A DNA stretch of 12,567 nucleotides from Scleroderma bovista (taxonomy: Eukaryota; Basidiomycota; Agaricomycetes; Boletales; Sclerodermataceae), in the NCBI GenBank assembly GCA_037178675.1, contig JAYMGJ010000708.1:1-12567 (forward strand). Reading direction: 5' to 3'. Of this stretch, positions 1-8,829 are shown one piece after another (position 1 is the stretch's first letter; each line of letters starts with the position of its first letter). The notes under the pieces were generated by a model. That model searched no databases. It was not told the DNA's origin and saw nothing but the letters and a program-made list of their open reading frames with translations. The position numbers were made by a program, and so were the translations under genes.

Positions 1-593
1 CCACCGCCTTCTGATATTTCCCGATGTACCCCGCACTCCCTGATTTGTGGCCAGATTTCTCTAACAACTTCTTTATTTGCTCTTTCCTCTGCTTCATGAT
101 CACCCCGCGTGCATTCCATTTCCGGCCATAGGTCACCAACTTCTTTCGGGAGCGAGTGCGGGAATTGTTGTAAAGCCAACGCTGAATTGCCTACAAACAT
201 AATTTGTGCCATGTATGCTTCAAGACCAAAAAAAACACTCACCTTTTTCTTGGTAACCCACTGATGGGTCTTCAGAGTCTTGTTGGGGCCCAACCTATGA
301 ATGGTGTCACTGATCTTTCTCAGTACCTAAGGGGGGTACCTTTTTTGGGGCTTGTCCCCCTCCATCCAGGCACATACTACTACCTTAAGGTTCTCCTGGA
401 CAATGGCAATCTCATTGTCTCTAAGGGGGGTATTCCCTGGTGCTGTGGAGTGAGACTCTTCACTAGAGCTGGCATCCTGATACTCTGGAGTAGCCATGGA
501 GGAGTTGTGGTTGCAGTCCGAAGTCTCAATTTCGGGGCACATACTACTGGGTTGTTGAATGAAATTCCCGTGGTCAATCTGTTCACATGTCAT
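1..593 (-). CDS. Unrecognised basidiomycete protein, 5' part, three exons, runs off left edge
   Basis: The gene reads right to left as exons 593-340, 294-243 and 190-1, with introns 339-295 (45 nt) and 242-191 (52 nt, donor GTGAGTG, acceptor TTTGTAG). The start ATG at 593-591 has A at -3 and an in-frame TAA three codons upstream, so it is well supported. Exon 1 (about 85 residues) is acidic and rich in Ser, Thr and Glu and looks disordered. Exons 2 and 3 become strongly basic, with motifs such as HQWVTKKK, QRWLYNNSRTRSRKKL and YGRKWNARG, suggesting nucleic-acid binding or nuclear location. Similar basic WxxNxSR / KWNARG proteins occur as expanded families in Agaricomycetes as far as I recall, but I know no function. 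It is divergent from the transposase, its start 313 bp away, so it could be a passenger gene of the same element or a host neighbour. No stop or frameshift is seen in the visible part. The C-terminus lies outside the window. Confidence 0.55.
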
Positions 594-906
594 TTTGACC
601 CTTTACCCCACCTTACTATTTGTTGCAAAGTGCAATGCCAGCATGGTGGCGCCCACTCATGGAATCTCGGTTATCAGCAGATCCCTGCTATATATGTTAA
701 GTGCTATTTTGGTCAAGTCATTTCAGACAAACATTCTTTCAGCTATCTGGAGATCTTTTGCCATAAAGGGTAAGATTGCCTTTGTGCCTGATCCGAGTTT
801 GGCAGCAATGTTGATCAGAGTCACAAATCCCGAACACTGCAGGTATTGCAATGAGGCAGTTTGGGTGCAACATTTTCACTTGGTGTTGGCTGGTATCCAT
901 AGTATC
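594..906. promoter_or_regulatory. Divergent intergenic region between minus-strand gene and KDZ transposase
   Basis: This 313-bp gap separates two divergently oriented starts (593 minus, 907 plus) and so should hold both promoters. A TATA-like run (TATATAT) sits near 689-695. An open frame in phase with the transposase extends upstream of 907, so an earlier transposase start is possible, but ATG 907 is followed directly by sequence that looks like the family N-terminus. No terminal inverted repeat or target-site duplication was found. Confidence 0.3.
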
Positions 907-3900
907 ATGGTGAAGCCTAAAGTCACCAAAGTCGGGCCTTCTACACCAGCAATCCATGTCACATGGAAGACAGTAAGATCAGGTGGGCAATACAGAGACA
1001 AGATTGTGAAGGTTCCTCCCTGAAAAAAGGCATGCATTGCAAGGGAGAATAATGAATCACCCTCCAAGGTGGGTGTGTCAACCATGGAGCATCCCGGTTT
1101 GTGCGGACAGGAAGCCTGGGAATCATATCCAGACATGAATGATGTACCAATGCAGGGATTTAAACTGCCAAGGAATCAGGTCTGGCACATGAGTTTACTT
1201 TGTGCACATTTCTCATATAATAATAGGACCACTACCTCGACCAATGGCTCCAATACAAGGATAAATACTTATCTGTGCTTTTTGACATAGAGGCACCCCC
1301 TGAACCAAGAGTGTGTACAAAGTGCGGCGCAGATGGCACCTACAGATGCACCGAGTGTGCTTATAGACCGGTGTTGTGCAAGAAATGCTGCCTTGATGCA
1401 CACCAGCTCAGTCCTTTCCACCGCATTCAAAGGTGGACAGGTGCTTTCTTTGAGGATTTCTCCCTCAGGCTGGTGAGTGCTCTCGTCTTGGTCAGAGACA
1501 TGGTGACTCATTCACAGGTTGGCCTGGTGATTTACCTTGGGCATGGTGGAAAGCCATGTCCGACTGGTGGTTACTTTGTGGAAAATATTTCCAGTGATTG
1601 TGAAGAGGAATGGGAAGAGATGAAGGAGGATGGATGCCCCCCCCATCTGGCTAAACCAAGTGACAGAAGTTGCTTGGCCATGGTCCATACCAACGGGGTC
1701 CATTTTTGTGATATCCGGTTCTGCAGCTGTGTAGGTTCTGAGGAATCCCATGTGCAGCTGATGATGACTGGCATGTTTCCTGCCACAATCACGGAGCCCA
1801 GGACCGCATTTACCTTCCATGTTCTGGACGATTTCATCAGGGACAATGTAGAGTGTGGTACAACCGCAATGAACTACTATAGTAAACTGCGGAGGGTCAC
1901 ATCAAATGCATTTCCTCATTTGGTTCCAGTAGGTCATTCCAATCTTGCATTTCTGCAGGAATAACAGATGGGTTATTATAGGATAGGTACAAGGAATTAC
2001 TGAGGGTTTCCAGGGTCTGGAGGCTGCTAAAACTGCTCAAATGGAAGGGATTTCATTCCAGATCAGCGGAACCTGGGCCAGGGGGATTAGTCCTTTTTTG
2101 CCCTGCATGTCCGCAGCCAGGGATCAACATTCCATCTGGGGACGATGTAGATCTAACTGAGTAAGTGATTGTGATATACCCCAGTAAATGAAGCTTATCA
2201 GTTTAGTTGGAAATATGCCTGCATAATCGTGATGGATGGAAATTTCAAGGTGGAGCATATGCTACTAAAGCACGCTGAAAATGAACTTTGGCTCATGGAT
2301 GGAAAGGGATTCATGGTAGGATCACAACCATACAAGGAATACTTGGAGGGAACAGCAAACCAAGTGGAGGTGTGTCATAAAGTATCTCCACAGTCCAGAA
2401 GATTAAACTCTGGGCAGCGGTCGGACTGTAGTAACCACCGTGTGGTAAATCAGGCCAATGCCAACAGAAGTCAACTAGCTTCAACAGGAATTGGTGGGTG
2501 TGCATGTGCAAGGCATGGGTGTTTTGTACCACATGCAATGGTCGACTTCCAAAAGGGAGAGCAGTGAGTCCACAGATCTATCCTGCGGTATATATACCAA
2601 CAACAAGAAAGGCAAGTAAACATGGACTATGCCCTTGTTTATGCAGTCAGGCATGGCACAGATCCGGCTCAGCAGGTCATAAATTTTTATGACATCAATT
2701 GTCAATACAGCAGAAACCTGCGAAGGCGAATGGAAGGAAACCAGTACATTTCGTTACCATCTGGGGTTGAAATTCAACCCGGGATTGGCATTTGGCATGT
2801 TCACGGACACCAAACACAATGCTTTGCTAGGTATGCTCCAAATTTTATTTCCGGGGCAGGAAATGTGGATGGGGAAATTATGGAAACACTTTGGTCATCC
2901 CTCAACATTGTATCCCCCTCAACACAGGGAATGGTTACCCCCCATTGGCAGGAAATGTTGGACTTCCAGATGAATGACAGCAATTTTTTGAAGATGGTCT
3001 GCATGCGTGAGTCTGCAGTGGAATTGCCTTACATATAATCTTATCATCAACACTTTAGCAATGACTTTAGGGAGAAAAATGAAGTCCGCAAAGAAAAATT
3101 TGTCGACATTTGAGAATGCCTTTACAATGTTGGATGCAACTGTACCAGAAGATTTGCGCCGGATTTGGATGGACCAGGAGACAAAGGCCTTAGCGGAGCG
3201 GTTATCCAATCCCAAGGCCATGGACATATATGATGTGCAGTTGGAGAAAGGTAAGCCAAATAATAATGATGTTCAGACCTTTCTAAATATTCCTTCGAAG
3301 CACCCACCATTAAATCAATGGAGATGGATCTCATAGAACAATCCGCGGGGATCTCTCCATGGGGATCCGCAACTTGGATTGCACGGGCACTGAAAGTGGA
3401 GGAGGCGCAGGTCACACTTCGATTAGATGTCCGGAGGATCGACACCAGGGGAACAGAAACACAAATGCTGGACATTTCGCGTTGCTGTGACAAGCTACAA
3501 TCCCAGATCAATGGCTTGGTCCAAGCCGTGGCACAATTCTTAGGTGAAGAATGGGATGGACTCATTTTTCCAGCGGACGGAGACAGTGAGGACGACTCTG
3601 ACAACACATTCTTCTTAACATCCCCTGGAAATGCAGAAGTTGCCGCACTCCCATTACCATCGTATATGGGAATGGATGCTTGTCGTCGATTGGGGCTGGA
3701 GGGCCTTGCCAACCAGGAACTACTGCTACGACAGGGCCAGGCTAATGATGCACTGCATGAAATAAGGCTTGCATTGGCTGACAAGGCAGTCCTGTTTAGG
3801 ACAGAGGTCAGACATGGTAGGAATTATACCATGGTTAGTAGGGCCTGGAAGAAGGTGACCGACACGGAGGCCGTGGTCAAGAGGCATGCCGCAGTGTATT

Positions 3901-4384
3901 GGTGCTGTCATCGACAAATGATCTTAATTGGAGCAAACTCTGACCTCTTGGCTCGCTATCAACCACTGGACAAGAAGGACTTGAGGGTAAGCACTGCGGT
4001 TTCGGACCCCAATGCAAGAGGACATCGGCAGGACACCTTGGCATGGTTTTGGACAATGGACATACCGAAGGATACGGATACCAATGACTGGATGTCGGAA
4101 TGTAAAGTTTCCTTGCAGCAGCTCGCAAAGATATCTTTTACTGATTGTAATGTTTAGTTTACCGTGTTCATTGGCTCCGAGCCAAAGCAAAAAGAGACAG
4201 GTGGGCGGAGGAAGTAGAGCTGTTGGCTCAAGAAAAAGAGTGGACAAGGGATTTCTTCAGATACTGAGCAAAGTTATGGGAAGGATTGGAGACAAAGGCC
4301 AAATCGAATGGAAACCGTGGCTTATGTTGCTACTCAGCTGGACAATATGACCTATATAGTAAGTTGGCAGGCCTGTGTTTGTAG
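907..4384 (+). pseudogene. KDZ (Kyakuja-Dileera-Zisupton) transposase with CxC2 cysteine cluster; two nonsense codons
   Basis: The model has exons 907-1179, 1227-1472, 1518-1928, 1982-2160, 2207-2369, 2418-2563, 2612-3006, 3059-3250, 3337-4101 and 4158-4384. All phases agree and give about 998 codons. Introns are 45-56 nt except 3251-3336 (86 nt). An N-terminal CxC2 cluster (about residues 121-157: CTKCG, RCTEC, LCKKCCLDAH) is followed by the CPACPQPG and ACARHGCFVP motifs. The RNase H-like core shows DGNFK (Asp codon 2235), FYDINCQY (Asp codon 2691) and DGEIMETLW (Glu codons 2874, 2883), the likely acidic metal-binding residues. The conserved tail reads VHWLRAKAKRDRWAEEVELL. KDZ proteins are DNA transposases of fungi and some animals and algae. 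In-frame TGA codons at 1021 and 4265 interrupt an otherwise intact protein. The 3' end is uncertain, since a GTAAGT donor at 4359 could extend it. The 3251-3336 intron could instead be coding sequence with a frameshift. Family call very sure; exon ends moderately sure. Confidence 0.9.
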
Positions 4385-4639
4385 TGGTATGCACAGCTGT
4401 AAATGAGGATTCTGCAGAAAACATATCCCATGAAACCATCGAATTGGAATTGTCATTGCAGAGGACTTCACCGCGGGAAGATTCATTGCTGCGAAAACTA
4501 CATAGATTACCAGGGTATGTTGAACATATGCAGAGTCTCAGTGTGGGGATGTTGTGGAAATGCTTTGCATTCAACAATACCCTAGCCTGACATAATATAT
4601 TTAGTGGCTACATTGTCCAAAGATGTGTATTGCATGTAT
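4385..4639. other. Convergent intergenic region, no recognised gene
   Basis: This 255-bp stretch lies between the transposase end and the end of the minus-strand remnant. An open frame on the plus strand runs to 4590 and could be a last transposase exon if the donor at 4359 is used, with possible acceptors near 4436 or 4461. I recognise no family motif in its translation, so it is left unassigned. Confidence 0.3.
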
Positions 4640-5637
4640 CTATGATCTTCCACAGCTGCTGGTATCATCCATGCTATCCGCCCAAATGTCCCGCAACATC
4701 CACCTCGAATTGGTGTTGATCTCCAACATATCCAACCTTTGGGAATAATGGAAGAGTAACTCACTCTTGGATCGAAGCCTTCGATCTACGTCCTTCAGCT
4801 GCAGTTCAATATGCGCTAACATTTCCTTTCTTGCTGCTGGCAGTGACTTTTCCATATTGACTAATGTGGGGATTGTGTTGTCCCTCACCTGTGCAATTTA
4901 GTGGATAAGTAATATTGTAAACAGTTTAATCTCACATGATCGGCTGGAAAGAACTTGATAGCCTCCTCGATTAAACCGGTGAGGTGGGTGCCATCTGATC
5001 TTGCTGTGACCGCGGGACCATCGTGTTCCCACCACGCATTTGGCATTGGCCCAGTGATCGCGACATGTATTTCATTTGGGTGAATGCAGAAGATGTTGAT
5101 GTTGGAGAGCTCTAGTCGCAAGTCCTCTGGTGTCATTTCATCCACAGAGATGCATTCCAACACCCGGGCTGCAACTGCTGGGAGCCGCATGACAATGTTG
5201 GCCCTATTGTATGCCCCAAGAATGTGTTCCAGTGCTGCCTTTATTAGTGGTCAGGATCTGGAAAGTGGTATGAAACATAATGGCATACCACTTCTCCCTG
5301 AACGTGATCATACCATGGAACAGAATCCGGTAGGGCCCCCTCTCTGGACGTCTGCAATGCGCGGACAAAGCATCAGAATCTCAATCCGAAGTACTGCAAG
5401 GTGAGCAAGAGTTGGCAGGAAGTAACTGTAGCCATTGATGTGCGATCAGGGATGTGGGGCCTATAAATATAAGAGCACTGCTAGTATTCCCACGTTCCAC
5501 ATGTTATTGTTCAAGATATCTTTACATTCCGCAGTGGTGTAATGATGGACTTCCGCGGTTGCTTGCAAAAACTGTCTGAGTCTAGTCACGGTGATATTAT
5601 CAGTGTTGTCACTGTGCCACTGAGCCTTGTAATAGAA
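4640..5637 (-). pseudogene. Broken gene of unknown family, minus strand
   Basis: Reading right to left, coding-like sequence starts near 5637 without a visible start codon (motifs QWHSDNTDNITVTRLRQFLQ, SYFLPTLAHLAVLRIEIL). It continues through HGMITFREKWYAIMFHTTFQ and NRANIVMRLPAVAARVLECI, and ends at a TAG at 4642-4640. A convincing phase-0 intron lies at 4935-4889 (GTGAG..CACAG, 47 nt) and joins FFPADH to VRDNTIPTL. The last exon is rich in charged heptad-like helix (ELQLKDVDRRLRSKSELL). The open frame is broken by TAG at 5463-5461 and TGA at 5448-5446. The segment of about 5335-5235 reads sensibly only in another frame, after which the original frame resumes, suggesting two compensating indels, one at the five-G run at 5336-5340. 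I cannot name the family. Its position between the KDZ and TET/JBP genes makes it a candidate third component of the same element. Confidence 0.5.
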
Positions 5638-5670
5638 CTATCTTAAATGATGTATCATGTTTCCATTTAG

Positions 5671-5827
5671 TACCATCCACGGTTATATATTGGCATAATT
5701 CCCTCATGCAATCCGCACACCGCATTGCATTTCCAATGTGTACCATCCGCGGTGGTGTATTGGCATAAGTCCCTCATGCAATCCGCATCCCTCATCAATT
5801 GTACTGGTGTATTGGCATATTTCCCGC
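5671..5827. repeat. 70-bp tandem repeat, about 2.3 copies, in divergent upstream region
   Basis: Copy 1 begins at 5671 and copy 2 at 5741, both with TACCATCC[A/G]CGGT. Both continue with TATTGGCATAA and CCCTCATGCAATCCGCA at the same 70-bp offset. A third, partial copy of GTGTATTGGCATA starts near 5801. The repeat lies between the start of the minus-strand remnant (5637) and the TET/JBP start (6029), so it may hold shared regulatory sites. Copy 2 contains the palindrome ACCATCCGCGGTGGT with one mismatched pair. Confidence 0.8.
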
Positions 5828-6028
5828 TAATATCAAATGCAACCGTGGTATGGTGTGATTTCCACTGTCACCACCCTGCTCAGACACGTAGTACCATCAC
5901 AATGGATCATCTTCCATCCCTTGATCCGTTATGACCGTTTACATAAAATGCTCAATCTCCGCGGCTTCATATGAGTGAGTATATATGTCAGCACACTGGA
6001 TCCATTCCAATTGCTGGTCCTTTCTGCC
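5828..6028. promoter_or_regulatory. Upstream region of the TET/JBP-like gene
   Basis: This 200-bp stretch precedes the chosen start. A TATA-like run (GTATATATG) sits near 5979-5987, about 45 bp before ATG 6029, and could be the core promoter. It overlaps a good intron donor (GTGAGTATAT at 5975), so an upstream non-coding exon cannot be excluded. Confidence 0.3.
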
Positions 6029-7291
6029 ATGGCTCCACCCACCCCCATATTGGCTGATTACCATCTTGCTCAAAGAGTAGCACTTTACATGCGCCAACAC
6101 TTCTGCTTTGAGGCCTTTCCGCTGTCTGACAACCCTGCACCAGAACCTCTTTTTGATCTGCTGGTGGATACCACGGTTGGCATGAATCACATGGTTTCCA
6201 TGTTGGTGGCCGCATACAACAATCATAGTGAGTGTCCTCATCGGACTTCTGCAATCCTTTCCACCATCCATCCAACAGTGCAGTCTGGTATTGATATTAT
6301 CAGGCTGGATGAAGCCTTGGCTCCAATGGAACCTGGATCCAACCTGGACCGGGAGGCGCGGCTTGTCAAGAACTTTCCCTCATCAATTACAGGGCTTGTG
6401 GACAAGCCTGCTATTATCCTTGGTGAGGGTGGAACTATTGTTCTGTGGTACATTCCTGGTGCTATTGCCCGATCAACACAGGTGACATCCGCGCTTGATT
6501 ATTATGTGACTTATTGATTTGTATTTTAAGGACTGCATATTTCATGCCATGTCTTCCCTCCAGGATCCATTGAGCAGCAGCATCTTGGGCCGCACATGGA
6601 GGACAATGCCGCAATACTTCAATAATAAGGATGGCCAACTTGCGGGGTGTTTGGAATTCTTGCCAGCCAGACACCAATTAGGCCACTCAGTAAGTTACAT
6701 GGGCTTAATTTTTGCAACCACTCCATGTTTGAATAGACCCGTCATGACATGCCAACAATCTCTGCGGACCTGGACACAGAGTCTGGGTACCAGTGGCTGG
6801 CGGACATGACATTCCCTGCTTCCATTATATCGGGTGTGCTATCCATAATGCATCCGCAACTGTATGATGCGGGTATGTGTGGGATTGAACTTCTTGATGA
6901 TTGGTCCTGCAAGAATGACCCTAGAATGCAGCGTGCCCTCCGCAGGTGGCCCACGGTCTTTACCAATGTTTCCGTCATTGCAAACCGATGCACACCCCTC
7001 CACCGCAACCCTCATTCCCGATCTAGCTGGTATGATGTCCTTGTCAATGTCGGAGACTTTGACCATTGTGTTTTGGATCTTCCCACACTTGGAATAGAGC
7101 TGTTGTACAGGCCGGGAACTGTGGCAGCATTTTCTGGTAGGTTGCTTAGGCACGGAGTCAATGCTGTTCAGGGGAATAGGTACTGTTTGACCTATTACAT
7201 GAGGGATAACATCCACCATTGGCTTAATGTGCCAAGGTGTGATTTTATGCGGGTTCAAAGTTTGGAGGAGTCCTTATTGGCTAGTATGTAA
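6029..7291 (+). CDS. TET/JBP-like 2-oxoglutarate/Fe(II) dioxygenase, HxD motif altered to HRN
   Basis: Exons 6029-6227, 6279-6481, 6564-6689 and 6737-7291 join in phase to 360 residues. ATG 6029 has a strong context (GCCATGG). Intron 6228-6278 has a GTGAGT donor but is a multiple of three and also reads open, so it could be retained. Intron 6482-6563 has a weaker donor (GTGACA). The C-terminal half is typical of the fungal TET/JBP family, which oxidises methylated bases in nuclear DNA: GRTWRTMPQYFN, then IMHPQLYDAG, RWPTVFTNVSVIANR, SWYDVLVNVGDF and GTVAAFSGRLLRHGV. Expected Fe/2OG ligands are HxD, a distal His and an Arg. I see His265 (codon 7001), Asn267 (codon 7007) where Asp is expected, His315 (codon 7151) and Arg332 (codon 7202). 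Loss of the Asp predicts weak or absent catalysis. Family members commonly accompany KDZ transposases in basidiomycetes, matching the neighbour at 907-4384. The frame is otherwise intact. Confidence 0.85.
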
Positions 7292-7487
7292 TGAAGGCTT
7301 GTAGCCCATAGGTATTTATGTATAGTAATTTCTTAGGTGATGACTCTGGTGCCCTCCTGCCATATGACTGTGTGTTATGTATTGTGATCACCCATTTCAT
7401 CCAGGCCAATGACAGTAAGTTGGTGAAACACTGGATCTATCAATAACAGGCATGGAGGATGACACAGATGATATGGTTGAATCACAT
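7292..7487. other. 3' flank of TET/JBP-like gene, no gene seen
   Basis: This A/T-rich stretch follows the stop codon and probably contains the 3' untranslated region. I see no gene and no clear transposon end before the satellite begins. Confidence 0.4.
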
Positions 7488-8814
7488 AACAGCTCTTGGG
7501 CTGCCCTATAGGTGAAAGAGACAGCCAGTGAGCACACCCATATCAGATGGGGAAATGTATCCTCAGCCCAGACATCTACAATGGCAACATAAATGTTGGG
7601 CATATCCATGTAATGTGGGTGATGTACTATTCCAGCCCACCCATATAATATGATGTTACAGTTTATGGGCTGTGCTATATAGTATTATTATGGAGATGAC
7701 TATTGAGCCCACCGGTATGGGATGGGTGACTGTGTTCTGGGCCCATGCATTGACAATGAGAACATAAGAAATGGGCTGGCCCAAATACCCTGCGGAGTGT
7801 AGTATGCCAGCCCACCCATATCATATGATGTTACAGTTTATTGGCTGTGCTATATATGATGGAGACAGGAATTGAGCCCACTGGTATGGGATGGGTGACT
7901 ATGTTCTGAGCCCATGCATTGAGAATGGGAACATAATCAATGGGGCTGGCCCATGTACACTGTGGAGGGTAGTATTCCAGCCCACCCATATCATATGATG
8001 TTATAGTTTATGGGCTGTGCTATATATGATGGAGATAGCTATTGAGCCCACCTGTATGGGATGGGTGAATGTTCTGAGCCCATGCATATACAATGGGAAC
8101 ATAAGAAGTGGGCTGGCCCATATACCCTGGGGAGGGTAGTATGACAGCCCACACATATCATATGAGGTCATATATCATGGGCTGCCCTATCAATGATGGG
8201 AACAGGTACTGAGCCCACCCATATGGGATGGGGCATGTGTTATGGGCCCAGACATCAACAACAGTAAGATAGGCATTGGGCTGACTCATGTGATATGGGT
8301 GAATTACTGTAACAGCCCAACTATATTAGATGATGTGATACCATGTGGGCTGCCCTATATATAATGGAAACAGATATTGAGCCCATCCATATGGGATGGC
8401 ACAAGGTGTTCTGGGCCAACCCATCAGCAATAGGGAAGTATGGACTGGGCTGACTCATATAATGTGGGATGGGTAATATGTCAGCCCACCCATATCACAT
8501 GGTGTCACAACATCTGGGCTGGCCCATAGGTGACATAGATAGCTATAGGGCCTGCCCATCCGAGATGGGGGAATGTAATTTGGGCCCATCCATCTGTAAT
8601 AGGAAGAGAGGACTCCATGGGCTGGTCCATATGACATAGGGGAATGAGATACCAGCCCACCCACATCATATGAATTATACACTATGGGCTGCCCTTATAT
8701 GATGAAAACAGCTATTGAGCCCACACATATGAGATGGGGGAGTGCAACATGGGCCTGCCCATCTGCAACATAAAATGACAAAATGGGCTGACCCTTATAA
8801 CATGGGTGCAATAT
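7488..8814. repeat. Satellite array, period about 170 bp, about 7.8 units
   Basis: The anchor CAGCCCA recurs at 7633, 7808, 7978, 8145, 8313, 8482 and 8653, giving spacings of 175, 170, 167, 168, 169 and 171 bp. A diverged first unit begins near 7488. Within one unit (7808-7977) the core motif recurs at 7808, 7840, 7873, 7907 and 7941, so the unit is built from five subunits of about 34 bp. These alternate between the CAGCCCA / TGAGCCCA sense and its complement TGGGCTG, and one subunit has the palindrome-like GGGCTGGCCCA. Units 2-4 are most alike; later ones are more diverged. Open frames here are repeat artefacts. Confidence 0.9.
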
Positions 8815-8829
8815 CCAAATTCGCTTCTT

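Noticed and set aside
204..773. Plus-strand open frame of 189 codons
   Set aside because: It runs antisense through two introns and the acidic exon of the minus-strand gene, which has a better start and splice sites.
3122..3784. Long minus-strand open frame of 220 codons, rich in serine
   Set aside because: It is the antisense shadow of transposase exons 8 and 9, whose plus-strand reading is clearly family-like.
6839..7258. Minus-strand open frame of 139 codons
   Set aside because: It overlaps the TET/JBP catalytic exon in antisense and shows no motif of its own.
8455..8682. 75-codon open frame on the minus strand in the satellite
   Set aside because: Its sequence follows the 34-bp subunits of the 170-bp repeat; it is a repeat artefact.
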